64,000 nucleotides of DNA from Legionella feeleii (GTDB taxonomy: Bacteria > Pseudomonadota > Gammaproteobacteria > Legionellales > Legionellaceae): the NCBI RefSeq assembly GCF_001467625.1, contig NZ_LNYB01000016.1, positions 1 to 64,000 on the forward strand. Reading direction: 5' to 3'. The position numbers and the translations under genes are program-made. Position 1 is the first letter of the stretch; each line of letters begins with the position of its first letter. Positions 44,354-54,210 of the stretch are shown piece by piece. Under the pieces are notes generated by a model. It was not told the origin of the DNA and ran no database searches. It saw nothing but the letters and a program-made list of their open reading frames with translations.

Positions 44354-46042
44354 TTATAAATCAGGCCCCATGCTTACGACAAACCTTGGTTTCCATCCTT
44401 TAATCCGATTAAAATGGTTATCCACCGCTTGTGCGAAACCTATTTTAATTGGTCCAACGGGTGATACCCACATTAAACCAATCCCTACATCATTTTGTAA
44501 ACGTTTCAAACTTGGCATATAGACATCACCACTGTCTAAAAAACCTGTAAGATACCATTTGTCCACGGTTTCTTTCTGAATTTCAATGCCGCCATAACTG
44601 AGAATTTTCCCAGGACCAAGCGAGTTATAGCTATAGGCTTTCAGGTTATCGGCTCCCCCAAGTAGCAGTGCCAGGGATAAAGGTAATTCATTGATGTTTG
44701 AAATTTGGGTTATCCCTTGAATAGTATGAAAATAAAAGCGTGTGCGTAGGGCCGGCAAGGTGAGCGCAGCCTTGGCGTTAATTGATGCCTGCGCAAAGCT
44801 GACTTCCGATAAGATAGCTCTACTAGCTGCCAAACCATTGATTGTCACATTATAACCACTGGGGGAAAAAAGTTTGTCAGTCGTTTTAGACCAGGTGAAC
44901 GTTGCACGTGGATATACACTGAGTTTTTCAATTTTAGGTGCACTGGTATAGTGGAAGCGTTCATACAAACCATTAATAGACAATATTCGTTGAAAATCAG
45001 ATAAAGTATGTTGTTGCGCGATTGAGGTTAGTACGGAATCACTATAACCGGCGTTATAGTTCATGTTCGCTAAATTGGTACTGATATTGTATTGATCAGT
45101 TACTGGATTTTGTCCTGGAATAATATACTGTGCTTGCAGCGAGCTTTCATTATAAGCACCTATACCTACGACATTAAATTTATGACCGGCCCGGTTTACG
45201 GGGACAACGTGAAAGCCCGCACGGCCTCGTATGCCCGTATCAGTACCGTAGCCAAGGCCTAATGAATAATTAATGCGATCTGCGCGTTGCAGATGAACAT
45301 CAACAGGAATATAGCGCTGACCATTCACTTGCGGTTTGATTGTCACATTGCTGAAATAACCGCTATCAACCAAATAGTTATTTAACGTCAATAGTTGTTC
45401 TGTTGTATAGGGTTGGCCATAGTGAAAGGGGAGATAGCGGTTGAGCAATTCCGGCGAGATGTAAGTGGGATCAAATTTTACCTGCCCAAAATAATACTGT
45501 GGACCTGTATTAAATAACAAAATAATCTGGGCATTATACCGATTTAGATCGATTAGAATTTCAGCTTTTTCGAATGATGAGTGTAGATAACCCTGATTTT
45601 CCGCAGCACCAACGAGACGTTGTTTGGCATCTTCATACTGGGCGCTATCCAAGGGCTTACCTTCCTTGAAAGGGAAGTCTTGTATTAGCTTGGTTAACTC
45701 CGAATTATGTGCCCCCTCCCCTCGAATTGACACCTGCACCTTGGTAACAAGCATCTGTGGCCCGGGTATAATTGCAATGTGTAAAGGTTGTCTGCTTATG
45801 TGAATTTGTGGTTTAAAATACCCATAGGGCTGCATCGCTTTGGCAATGTGCAAACGAAGTTCTGCATCCGTTTCCTGGCTCAGTGAAATGGTTTCATTCA
45901 GTTCACTTAAGCGTAATTGGATGTTACTTAATAATTTCCCTTTCACACCACGAATATTAAATGGATTCTTATTACTGCTGGCCCCAAGGAGCAAGGGCAA
46001 TCCTGTCAGAAGCAATAGAATGAGACCTATTTTTTTATTCAT
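44354..46042 (-). CDS. tamA: Translocation and assembly module protein TamA
   Basis: 562 residues. A signal peptide (KIGLILLLLTGLPLLLGA) is followed by three POTRA-like domains up to about residue 260, then an Omp85-type barrel. Barrel marks include INYSLGLGYGTDTGIRGRAG, and the C-terminal VGIGLMWVSPVGPIKIGFAQ with the family's final strands. TamA is the outer-membrane half of the TAM complex. It is the first gene of the tamA-tamB-hemB operon. The last residue is Leu rather than the common terminal Phe. Confidence 0.9.
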   Translation of the reverse strand: MNKKIGLILLLLTGLPLLLGASSNKNPFNIRGVKGKLLSNIQLRLSELNETISLSQETDAELRLHIAKAMQPYGYFKPQIHISRQPLHIAIIPGPQMLVTKVQVSIRGEGAHNSELTKLIQDFPFKEGKPLDSAQYEDAKQRLVGAAENQGYLHSSFEKAEILIDLNRYNAQIILLFNTGPQYYFGQVKFDPTYISPELLNRYLPFHYGQPYTTEQLLTLNNYLVDSGYFSNVTIKPQVNGQRYIPVDVHLQRADRINYSLGLGYGTDTGIRGRAGFHVVPVNRAGHKFNVVGIGAYNESSLQAQYIIPGQNPVTDQYNISTNLANMNYNAGYSDSVLTSIAQQHTLSDFQRILSINGLYERFHYTSAPKIEKLSVYPRATFTWSKTTDKLFSPSGYNVTINGLAASRAILSEVSFAQASINAKAALTLPALRTRFYFHTIQGITQISNINELPLSLALLLGGADNLKAYSYNSLGPGKILSYGGIEIQKETVDKWYLTGFLDSGDVYMPSLKRLQNDVGIGLMWVSPVGPIKIGFAQAVDNHFNRIKGWKPRFVVSMGPDL

Positions 46043-46142
46043 AAAGCGATAACATATTACCTCAGTAGACTTCTTTCGATGCCAGTATTTTCAGTATTCG
46101 AGTCCCGTAGTTACAAGGCAGGTTCTAAATTTTGAAAAAAAT

Positions 46143-48683
46143 CTAATCTGTGATTTCGTTTACCTCCAATGCTTTTAGACGATAGACCAATTCGAGTGCT
46201 TCACGAGCTGAAAGATTATCGGCATCAATTTTCGCTAACTCACTCAGTACAGGTGGCAAGGGTTTCACTGTAATTGCAGGGGCTGGTTGTTGAGGGGACT
46301 GTTGTTGAACCAGATCCAAATGAGTAGTAGCAAGATGCAAAACTTCGGCGGGAATGCCGGCAAGTTGCGCTACTTCGAGGCCATAGCTGCGATTGGCAGG
46401 GCCTTCTTCTACCCGATATAAAAAAACAATACGGCCTGTTGCCAATGTGGCTTGTAAATGAATATTTCTGATGCGATCCATTTGTTCAGGTAACTGGGTT
46501 AATTCAAAATAATGAGTAGAAAACAAACTGTAGGCCTTGACAGTGCCAGCCAGATAGATACAGGTTGCGTAGGCCAAGGCCATCCCATCATAAGTACTGG
46601 TTCCCCGGCCTATTTCATCAATAAGGACAAGGCTTTTAGACGTTGCCTGGCGAAGGATATGGGCTGTTTCAGTCATCTCGACCATGAAGGTAGAGCGTCC
46701 TGAGGCCAGATCATCACTAGCTCCAATGCGTGTGAAAATCTTATCGATAGGACCTATTTGTACCTGCCTGGCCGGCACATAACTCCCTAGATGTGCGAGC
46801 AAGACAATTAAAGCATTTTGGCGCATGTAGGTCGATTTACCTCCCATATTAGGGCCGGTAATCAAGAGCATATTTTGTTTATCATCCAGCTCTAAATCAT
46901 TGGCAATGAATTGCTGTTGCAGAACTTGTTCAACCACCGGATGGCGTCCGGCATGAATGTGAATGCCGGGTTTGCTAACTAATTCTGGGCAGCACCATTT
47001 CAGGCTTTGTGCTCGTTCAGCAAAATTATTGAGTACATCAAGTTGGGCAATTGCCTGTGCCAATTGAGAGAGTGAAGTAATGTATTGTTGTATTTCTTCG
47101 AGTAAATTTTCATACAGCCATTTTTCTCTTGCCAGGGCTTTGACTTCTGCGGATAAGACTTTTTCTTCAAATAACTTTAATTCCGGCGTGATATAGCGCT
47201 CAACATTTTTCAACGTCTGTTTACGTTGATAATTAGCCGGGGCTTTGTCTGCCTGATTGCGTGATAACTCAATGTAATAGCCTTGCACGCGATTATAGCC
47301 AAATTTGAGCGACGAGAGCCCGGAACGGTTTTTCTCGTCATTTTCCAAGGCAATAAGTTTTTCCGCAGCATGGTTGTTTAAGGTTCTTAATTCATCGAGT
47401 TCTTCATCAAAACCCGTAGCAATCACTCCACCATCACGAATTAACATGGGTGGATTATCGACAAGCGCCGCAGTTAAGAGGTTGAGTAATACTGGCTGCG
47501 TAACTAATTGTCCTGCCAGTGTTTGTGTTAAGGAAGCCTTGCTTTGGGCAACTATTGCATGCAATTCGGGTAAGAGAGCCAAAGTCTGCCGCAATTGCAC
47601 CAGATCACGAGGTCTGGCTGATTTGAGCGCAATACGGGAGACAATTCTTTCTACATCACAGAGTTGTCGTAAGAGTGGGTGTAATAGAGTATCTTGTTTT
47701 TTCTCAATCAGTTCTTTTACTGCTTGCTGACGTTGCTGGATTGCACCATGTTGACTCAGGGGCCTGCCAAGCCAGCGCTTTAGTAAACGACTACCCATCG
47801 CGCAGGCTGTGTAATCAAGAACGGCGAGCAAGCTATTTTCTCGTCCTCCTTGATAATTTTCAAATAATTCTAAATGCTTTTGTGTGGAAGCATCTAATTG
47901 CAAATAATCACTATTTTGTTCCAGCGTTATACTGGTTAAATGCGGTAAAGCCTGGCGTTGCGTCGCTTCTAGATAAGCCAATAAACAGCCTGCCGCGGGG
48001 AAGGCATTGCCATATTCTTTTTCGCCAAAAGCACTCAAATCGCTAACTGCAAATTGCTCACATAGACGTTGACGGGCTCGTTCGGGGGCAAAATCCCATG
48101 CCGGGCGAATTTTTACCCGCTCATTATTACGTAGGCAATTGATAGCAGTGGCATCTTGCAGCAGAATTTCTACTGGTTGCAGACGATTGATTTCAGCAAT
48201 AAGTTGTTCTTCATCGGCTACTTGTAACAAGTGAAAACGGCCGCCACTTAAATCGACCCAAGCCAGGCCATATTGTTTAGCCTGAGGGTGAATGGCAAGT
48301 AATATATTGTCTCGTCGCGCATCGAGAAGCGCCTCATCCGTTACTGTTCCTGGTGTGATAATACGGGTGACCTGGCGCTCAACAGGGCCTTTGCTCGTAG
48401 CTGGATCCCCAATTTGCTCACAAATGGCGACAGATTCGCCTTTTTTTAATAAGCGTGCCAGATAATTTTCAACTGCGTGATAAGGAACACCAGCCATTGG
48501 TATTGGTTTATCGGCCGATTGCCCTCGATGAGTTAAGGTGAGATCGAGCAGTTGCGCTGCGCGTTTGGCATCATCATAAAAAAGCTCATAAAAATCACCC
48601 ATGCGATAAAGGAGAAGCATATCAGGGTAATCGGCTTTGATGCGTAAATATTGCTGCATCATGGGAGTATGGCTAACAGACAT
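46143..48683 (-). CDS. mutS: DNA mismatch repair protein MutS
   Basis: About 846 residues from the ATG at 48683 ([16 protein letters not shown]); a TTG at 48722 with GAGGG upstream would add 13. The mismatch-binding Phe-x-Glu is in [11 protein letters not shown]. The connector, clamp and ATPase follow: Walker [10 protein letters not shown], then [25 protein letters not shown] and FSTHYFELT. The C-terminal helix-loop-helix ([16 protein letters not shown]) for tetramer/MutL contact is kept. It recognises base mismatches after replication. Its promoter region adjoins the RES-Xre pair. Confidence 0.95.
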   Translation of the reverse strand: MSVSHTPMMQQYLRIKADYPDMLLLYRMGDFYELFYDDAKRAAQLLDLTLTHRGQSADKPIPMAGVPYHAVENYLARLLKKGESVAICEQIGDPATSKGPVERQVTRIITPGTVTDEALLDARRDNILLAIHPQAKQYGLAWVDLSGGRFHLLQVADEEQLIAEINRLQPVEILLQDATAINCLRNNERVKIRPAWDFAPERARQRLCEQFAVSDLSAFGEKEYGNAFPAAGCLLAYLEATQRQALPHLTSITLEQNSDYLQLDASTQKHLELFENYQGGRENSLLAVLDYTACAMGSRLLKRWLGRPLSQHGAIQQRQQAVKELIEKKQDTLLHPLLRQLCDVERIVSRIALKSARPRDLVQLRQTLALLPELHAIVAQSKASLTQTLAGQLVTQPVLLNLLTAALVDNPPMLIRDGGVIATGFDEELDELRTLNNHAAEKLIALENDEKNRSGLSSLKFGYNRVQGYYIELSRNQADKAPANYQRKQTLKNVERYITPELKLFEEKVLSAEVKALAREKWLYENLLEEIQQYITSLSQLAQAIAQLDVLNNFAERAQSLKWCCPELVSKPGIHIHAGRHPVVEQVLQQQFIANDLELDDKQNMLLITGPNMGGKSTYMRQNALIVLLAHLGSYVPARQVQIGPIDKIFTRIGASDDLASGRSTFMVEMTETAHILRQATSKSLVLIDEIGRGTSTYDGMALAYATCIYLAGTVKAYSLFSTHYFELTQLPEQMDRIRNIHLQATLATGRIVFLYRVEEGPANRSYGLEVAQLAGIPAEVLHLATTHLDLVQQQSPQQPAPAITVKPLPPVLSELAKIDADNLSAREALELVYRLKALEVNEITD

Positions 48684-48848
48684 GACACTCTGGGGGCGAT
48701 AAGTTTGTGGAGATTCTAGCAAAAGCCCTCACACAAGTCAGTAAACTTGGCGTTTTATCCAGACTAAGAGCATCTTGCGAATGGATATTCCAATTTTGGA
48801 CTTGATTGGGTTTTAATTTGTACTATACTATAGCAAGCGGGAGGTATT

Positions 48849-49250
48849 ATGCGTGCGACCCAATTAATAAATAATCTGAAAGATCCAATTAAAGAAATTA
48901 AGATAATAAGAGAGGGTGTTTCACCAGAACTTATTGAGCATTTTCTTAATGAATGGTCTTTTTTTGTGAAAGATATCCTTAATAGTTTGCAAATTCCCAA
49001 ATCAACTTATTTTGCAAAAAAAAGAACCCATGCTCTTCTGGACCCATCTACAACTGAAAAGTTTTTAAGATTAATTTCTGTAGCGCAACTAGCAAAAGAA
49101 GTTATAGGCAAAAATGAAGCAAAGAATTGGCTTTATAGACCAATTCCATCATTAGGAGATCAGGCTCCTATGGATTTGTTAGATACTGAAGTCGGTCATC
49201 GGCTCGTTGAGCAAACATTAATGCAAATTAAATATGGAATATATGGTTAA
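48849..49250 (+). CDS. Xre/MbcA/ParS-type antitoxin of a RES-Xre pair
   Basis: 133 residues. The N-terminal helical region ends in an Xre-like helix-turn-helix (LQIPKSTYFAKKRTHALLD), and the C-terminal part carries the DUF2384/MbcA antitoxin toxin-binding segment (AKNWLYRPIPSLGDQAPMDLL and the final VEQTLMQIKYGIYG). The end of such antitoxins plugs the toxin active site. The ATG has GGGAGG 5-7 bases upstream, and a -10-like TATACT lies just before it, so autoregulation is likely. It overlaps the toxin by one base (TAATG). Confidence 0.88.
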   Translation: MRATQLINNLKDPIKEIKIIREGVSPELIEHFLNEWSFFVKDILNSLQIPKSTYFAKKRTHALLDPSTTEKFLRLISVAQLAKEVIGKNEAKNWLYRPIPSLGDQAPMDLLDTEVGHRLVEQTLMQIKYGIYG

Positions 49251-49717
49251 TGACATTATGGTATCGTGCTACACAGAGTGAGAGTGTTGGGCAGGTATTC
49301 TCCGGAGAAGGCGGGATATATGTTTCAGGGCGATGGAGCTATAAGGGTAGAAAGGTAATCTATTGTTCTCAGTCTATTTCGTTATGTACGTTAGAATGGT
49401 TGGCTCACCACGGTTTAACTGTTTCGGGGTATAGCTATTATAGATTTTCTATAGAAATTCCTGAAAAATTAACCTTCTATGCAGATATTTCAGATTTACC
49501 TAAAGAGTGGAATTTATGTCCTGCATCAGATGAAACAAGAGAATTTGCTGAAATTCATTTGTTTAATCAAGAAAAATATCTGGCCCTTGCAGTTCCTTCA
49601 GTAATGGTTCATGAAGAAAAAAATCTGATCATTAATCCAATGCATCCAAATTTTCTTCAAGCTGTAAAAAGTGTCAGGTCACTAGGTAAATTTGTTGCTC
49701 CCGCCAGAAATAATTAA
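49250..49717 (+). CDS. RES-domain toxin, predicted NAD-degrading
   Basis: 155 residues. It follows the RES fold: Arg6 in LWYRATQ, the GIYVSGRWSYKG loop with the conserved Gly-Arg-Trp, then Tyr/Cys/Ser in VIYCSQSISLCTLEW with Glu49, and Ser117 in AVPSVMVHEEKN, with INPMHP late. These are the residues that name the family (Arg-Glu-Ser). Characterised relatives (MbcT, and ParT, an ADP-ribosyltransferase) break down NAD+ or modify a metabolic enzyme. The start codon overlaps the antitoxin's stop, so toxin synthesis depends on antitoxin translation. Nothing looks broken. Confidence 0.9.
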   Translation: MTLWYRATQSESVGQVFSGEGGIYVSGRWSYKGRKVIYCSQSISLCTLEWLAHHGLTVSGYSYYRFSIEIPEKLTFYADISDLPKEWNLCPASDETREFAEIHLFNQEKYLALAVPSVMVHEEKNLIINPMHPNFLQAVKSVRSLGKFVAPARNN

Positions 49718-49843
49718 GTAAATGTCTTGTTAGGAAACGATCAAACTGAAATTAGTACAATGATTTGCTAATTAAGGTAAAATTGGCCATTATGCTAGGC
49801 GAACTTTTATATGACATTTTTTCAGCAATGGAGAGCCTGGCCT

Positions 49844-51079
49844 ATGAAATTTGATGCCCTTGTGCTTGGCGGCGGAATTGTTGGTGTATCGGTTGCCACG
49901 CATTTACAAATGCGCGGACGTTCTGTTGCCTTGGTGGATCTGAAATTTCCAGGAAGTGAAACGTCGTTTGGCAATGCCGGACTAATTCAGCGTGAAGGTG
50001 TGTATCCTTATGCTTTCCCAAGGGATATTGGTTCCCTGATTAAATATGCTTTGAACCGCTCACCGGAGGCCAGATATCACCTAACTTCCTTACTAAAACT
50101 GGCACCTTTCCTATGGAAATACTGGTTTCACTCTCACCCATCCCGCCACGCCGAGATTGCTCGCTCTTATGCTACGTTAATCCAATATAGTTTATCGGAA
50201 CATCATTCGCTGGCTGAGGCAGCAGGTGCTAAACATTTGTTTCGATCCGGGGGATGGCTTAAGGTTTTTCGTAGTGCAAAAAAGCAGGATGTTGAAACAA
50301 GGTTTGCTGAAAAATGCCTGGCCGAGCATGGTGCCAAATTTGAGGAATTGAATGCCGAGACTTTACGCCAAATTGAACCTGATCTTGACCAGTCTTTGTT
50401 AGGCGCCCTTCGTTATACGCAGTCTGAGGCGGTCAGTGACCCTGGTGCGTTGGTTGCTGCTTATGCAAAGCACTTTGAGCGTATTGGCGGGCGCTTTTTC
50501 TTTGGCGATGCCTGCAAGCTATCTGATCAGTGGACACTCAAGACAGAGCAGGGCGAGATTAAAGCAGATTCTGCTGTGATTAGCTTAGGACCGTGGTCGG
50601 ATATATTGAGTGCTCGATTTGGCTATCGGTTCCCACTAGCTGTTAAGCGTGGATACCATATGCATTATGATATGAAACCGGATGCATGCCTCAATCACCC
50701 GGTTTTGGATGTGGAAAATGGCTATGTTATGGCTCCGATGACACGCGGAATCCGGCTAACGACGGGCGCTGAATTTGCGCCTCGTGACTCGCGAAAGACG
50801 CCAGTACAACTTAATTGTGTAGAGCCTATTGCACGTACGCTTTTCCCTATTACCAAACGACTTGAAGAAAAACCGTGGATGGGCTGCCGCCCATGTACCC
50901 CGGATATGCTTCCCATTATTGGCCAGGCTCCTCGCCATAAAGGACTATGGTTTGCTTTTGGGCATGCCCATCATGGGCTAACGTTGGGTCCTGTGACTGG
51001 GCGTCTGGTTGCCGAGATGATGACGGGTTCCGATTTGATAACGAATCCCTTACCATTTAGTGCTAATCGTTTTGGCTAA
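49844..51079 (+). CDS. DadA-like FAD-dependent D-amino acid dehydrogenase
   Basis: About 411 residues from the ATG at 49844 (GGAG 10 bases upstream); an ATG at 49811 would add 11. The FAD fold is LVLGGGIVGVSVATHL at residues 5-20, and the second binding region has SFGNAGLIQREGVYPYA. The C-terminal half has GCRPCTPDMLPIIGQAPRH and FGHAHHGLTLGPVTG, typical of DadA, which oxidises D-amino acids at the inner face of the membrane. It could also be a related glycine or sarcosine oxidase-like protein. It seems to stand alone; no alanine racemase lies nearby. Confidence 0.83.
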   Translation: MKFDALVLGGGIVGVSVATHLQMRGRSVALVDLKFPGSETSFGNAGLIQREGVYPYAFPRDIGSLIKYALNRSPEARYHLTSLLKLAPFLWKYWFHSHPSRHAEIARSYATLIQYSLSEHHSLAEAAGAKHLFRSGGWLKVFRSAKKQDVETRFAEKCLAEHGAKFEELNAETLRQIEPDLDQSLLGALRYTQSEAVSDPGALVAAYAKHFERIGGRFFFGDACKLSDQWTLKTEQGEIKADSAVISLGPWSDILSARFGYRFPLAVKRGYHMHYDMKPDACLNHPVLDVENGYVMAPMTRGIRLTTGAEFAPRDSRKTPVQLNCVEPIARTLFPITKRLEEKPWMGCRPCTPDMLPIIGQAPRHKGLWFAFGHAHHGLTLGPVTGRLVAEMMTGSDLITNPLPFSANRFG

Positions 51080-51169
51080 TGATTTTTGGATGTTTGTAGA
51101 ATTTCGGAAAATTTATACATTCCTAAATTCACACTATAGTATTTATAAGCGAACTAATGTTAGATAATT

Positions 51170-51529
51170 ATGAAACGTAATTGGGATATGATTAGAAATA
51201 TTCTCTTCAAAGTGGAAGAGCTTTCACCTAATGCACTGTTGACATTAGACAGTTTTCCTATGGATGAACACAACGAAATTTCCTACCATTTGGAAATACT
51301 GGAAGAAGCGGGATTAATCAAAGGCAAAATCCATAAAACGCCTGGTGGTTCTCCGCATGGGTTCCATTTAATTCGCCTTAGCTGGCTTGGGCATGATTTT
51401 TTGGAGTGTATTCGTTCCGATGCGGTATGGAAACAAATAAACGATCAGCTTGGTTCCAAAAAAGTAGGAATGAGTATTGAAAACATTATGATGATATCTC
51501 AAGGTATTTCAAAAAGATTGTTATCTTAA
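51170..51529 (+). CDS. DUF2513 family protein
   Basis: 119 residues. The start MKRNWDMIRNILFKVEE and the IRLSWLGHDFLECIRSDAVW segment are characteristic of DUF2513, small proteins predicted to be winged-helix and often found on mobile or accessory DNA. The first 80 residues resemble a wHTH with HLEILEEAGLIKGK as the recognition part. A nucleic-acid-binding role is inference. It lies between a chromosomal dehydrogenase gene and the potABCD operon on the other strand, with no partner. Confidence 0.8.
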   Translation: MKRNWDMIRNILFKVEELSPNALLTLDSFPMDEHNEISYHLEILEEAGLIKGKIHKTPGGSPHGFHLIRLSWLGHDFLECIRSDAVWKQINDQLGSKKVGMSIENIMMISQGISKRLLS

Positions 51530-51573
51530 TAATCATTTTCCCCTCGGATTAATCACCTTATAGCCATGCAGCA

Positions 51574-52605
51574 TTAAAAGGCCAGTTTTAATTGCTGCCA
51601 ATAAAGGTTGTAGAGTGCCAAAGTCTCTTCACCAACATCGCGTTGAAAGTGGCCGCGCTTAAGTGTTTCGGCTGAGGGGTAGACAACCTTATTTTCACTC
51701 ACTGATTTAGGTAATAATTCGCGTCCTTTCGCATTGGTAATCGCATGCCCTTCGGCGAGTGCAATTTTCGCACTGGTTTCAGCCTGGAGCATGAAATTAA
51801 TAAATTGATAGGCTTCATCAGGATGCGGCGGGCTAAGAGGCATTGCCAAACAATCAACCCAAATTACAAAGCCCTCCTTTGGATAAACAAAGTCAATTTT
51901 GTTATTTTCTGCATGAGCTTTAAAAGCATCACCATTCCAGGCAGAGCCGGCTATGGCATCTTCATCGATCATAATTGCCTGAATACTGTCACTGGCAAAT
52001 AATTTGATATTAGGAACCAGCGCCAGCAGGCGTTGATAGGCCGCCTCAATGTGTTTGGGATCGCTATCATTAGGATTAAATCCGAGGCTCATCAAGGCAA
52101 TAGCAAACACTTCTCGCGAGTCATCGAGCAACATCAATTGTCGGCGCCAACGACTTTGCCAGAGGGTATTCCAGCTACGCGGTGTCATTTTGACGAAGTC
52201 TCGATTGAAAAAGATGCCCGTAGCCCCCCAAATTAAAGGTACGCTATAACGGTTGCCTGGATCATAGTTATTATTGGTAAAGCGTTCATCCAAATTGGCA
52301 AGATTAGGTAAACGAGCTTGATCAAGTGGTGTGAGCATACCTTGTCTTTGCATGCGCTCAACATAATAAGCAGAGGGAAGGATGACATCATAAATACTTT
52401 TGCCACTTGCTTTTAATTTGGCATACATCGTTTCATTACTGTCATAGGTAGAAAAATTAACCCTAATCCCTGTTTGTTGTTCAAATTGTTGTATTACCTT
52501 TTTGGGAATTTCTCCTCCCCAGACATAGACATTGACCACTTTATTGGCATGGGCAGAAAAAGAAGCCGATATCATTAGAAGAAAAAAGCGTAGAATTTTT
52601 TTCAT
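51574..52605 (-). CDS. potD: Spermidine/putrescine-binding periplasmic protein
   Basis: 343 residues. The signal peptide MKKILRFFLLMISASFSAHA is followed by the family 1 polyamine-binding fold with VNVYVWGGEIPKKVIQQFE, STYDSNETMYAKLKA, and YDVILPSAYYVERM, then VPLIWGATGIFFNRD. Trp and Asp residues that cage the polyamine are in these loops. It delivers spermidine or putrescine to PotBC. It ends the potABCD operon, overlapping potC by 4 bases (ATGA). Confidence 0.9.
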   Translation of the reverse strand: MKKILRFFLLMISASFSAHANKVVNVYVWGGEIPKKVIQQFEQQTGIRVNFSTYDSNETMYAKLKASGKSIYDVILPSAYYVERMQRQGMLTPLDQARLPNLANLDERFTNNNYDPGNRYSVPLIWGATGIFFNRDFVKMTPRSWNTLWQSRWRRQLMLLDDSREVFAIALMSLGFNPNDSDPKHIEAAYQRLLALVPNIKLFASDSIQAIMIDEDAIAGSAWNGDAFKAHAENNKIDFVYPKEGFVIWVDCLAMPLSPPHPDEAYQFINFMLQAETSAKIALAEGHAITNAKGRELLPKSVSENKVVYPSAETLKRGHFQRDVGEETLALYNLYWQQLKLAF

Positions 52606-53369
52606 ACTGATTTACCCGATAAGCGATGTGAAATGATAACTAATACCATCGATATCAGCAGAGTAATTGTACATAAGGCATTCAGCTCCGGGGTTACCCC
52701 TGCTCTAACCAAGGAATAAATGGTGAGAGGTAAGATATTAAAATCAGGGCCAGCAACAAAATAGCTGATAATGACATCATCGAACGATAGAGTGAAACAA
52801 AGCAAAAAGGCACTTAAAACGCCTGGCCATAATAAGGGCAGCAGAATTTTAGTTAAGGCAATCCAACGGCTGGCCCCTAAATCCAGAGCACTGAAATAGA
52901 TATTGGGATCAAGGGTATGAATGCGGCTGTTGATGGTTAACACCACAAAAGGAATGCAGAACGTGATATGTGCAATTAATAAGCTTGAAAAACCTAAAGG
53001 AATATTGCTGGCATTAAAAAATAAAAGCAAGGCGACACCAAGAACCAAATCCGGAATAATAATCAACAATAATAATAAGGCATATAGGAAATGGCTGTGC
53101 TTACTGCGAAAGAGAAACAAATGGACACAGGTTAGTACACCTATCGTAGTGGCTGCAATGGATGCGCCGAGTCCTAATATAATGGAATGTAGAAAAGAAG
53201 ACCATAAACCGCGATCATGAAAAAGTTCTATATACCAGCGTAAGGAGAAGCCATGCCATTGCAGGGAAAACTTGGTGTTATTGATTGAATAAACGATCAA
53301 AACCAGGATAGGAAAATAAAGTATGAGATAAACAAGACTCAAAAATGTTTTTTGCGCCAAGGCCTTCAA
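52602..53369 (-). CDS. potC: Spermidine/putrescine ABC transporter permease PotC
   Basis: 255 residues with six membrane helices. The EAA coupling loop ALDLGASRWIALTKILLP is near residue 166. The start is a TTG with a full AAGGAGG 7 bases upstream and overlaps the potB stop by 4 bases. With PotB it forms the inner-membrane channel. The very strong ribosome site may make up for the TTG. Confidence 0.9.
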   Translation of the reverse strand: MKALAQKTFLSLVYLILYFPILVLIVYSINNTKFSLQWHGFSLRWYIELFHDRGLWSSFLHSIILGLGASIAATTIGVLTCVHLFLFRSKHSHFLYALLLLLIIIPDLVLGVALLLFFNASNIPLGFSSLLIAHITFCIPFVVLTINSRIHTLDPNIYFSALDLGASRWIALTKILLPLLWPGVLSAFLLCFTLSFDDVIISYFVAGPDFNILPLTIYSLVRAGVTPELNALCTITLLISMVLVIISHRLSGKSV

Positions 53370-54190
53370 TGCAATACCTCCTTACTCTGGCGACGATAAA
53401 TAATTAATAAAATCAGTAAAAGGACTGTTAATACCACCGAGGTTGCTGAGCCCTGCGGCCAATTCTCTAACACCAGAAACTGATCTTGAATTAAATTACC
53501 TAACAAAATAGAGCGAGCCCCTCCCAGTACGTTAGGGATGTAAAACAAAGTCATTGCGGGTAATAGCACCAATAAGCAGCCTGCAATAATACCGCTGGCG
53601 GTATTGGGTAAGAACACGCGAAAAAAGATAGCCCATTTATTGGCTCCTAAATCTTTCGCTGCTTCAATCAGTTTGAAATCAAAACGCTCCATGTTGGTAA
53701 AAATAGGTAAGACCATAAAAGGAAATAAGTTATAAACCAGCCCACTGATAACTGCAAAATTAGAGTATAGTAACGCGAGTGGGGTATCGATCAAATGTAA
53801 TTGCAACAGAATGGCGTTGATAATTCCTTTGGACTTGAGTATGGCAATTAGGGAGTAAGTACGTACAAGTGAGCTCGTCCAAAAGGGAATAATAATCAAT
53901 AATAACAATAATGATTGATGTTTTGATTTAACCAGTAAATAGCTAAAAGGGTAGGCAATAAGTAAGCAGCATCCCGTGGTAACTAAAGCAATCAATAAGG
54001 AACGAAAAAAAATCTTGGCAAAGACAGGGGTTAGTAGGGCTGTGTAATTGTTTAATGTAAAGGGTAAGTTCACCAGATGGCTGCTATCTCGCGATAAAAA
54101 ACTGGCTATCAAGACCAAACCTAAGGGAATAAAGCTAAAAATGAATAGCCAGGTATAAGTCAAGTAAAGAGAAGGTGATTTAACTTTCAT
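53366..54190 (-). CDS. potB: Spermidine/putrescine ABC transporter permease PotB
   Basis: 274 residues from the ATG at 54190, with GAGGA 6 bases upstream; a longer reading from a TTG at 54208 would include that ribosome site. Six helices and the EAA loop EAAKDLGANKWAIFFRVFLP are present. It lies 20 bases after potA. Together with PotC it forms the permease. Confidence 0.9.
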   Translation of the reverse strand: MKVKSPSLYLTYTWLFIFSFIPLGLVLIASFLSRDSSHLVNLPFTLNNYTALLTPVFAKIFFRSLLIALVTTGCCLLIAYPFSYLLVKSKHQSLLLLLIIIPFWTSSLVRTYSLIAILKSKGIINAILLQLHLIDTPLALLYSNFAVISGLVYNLFPFMVLPIFTNMERFDFKLIEAAKDLGANKWAIFFRVFLPNTASGIIAGCLLVLLPAMTLFYIPNVLGGARSILLGNLIQDQFLVLENWPQGSATSVVLTVLLLILLIIYRRQSKEVLH

Positions 54191-54210
54191 CTTAATCCTC
54201 AGCACCAAGA

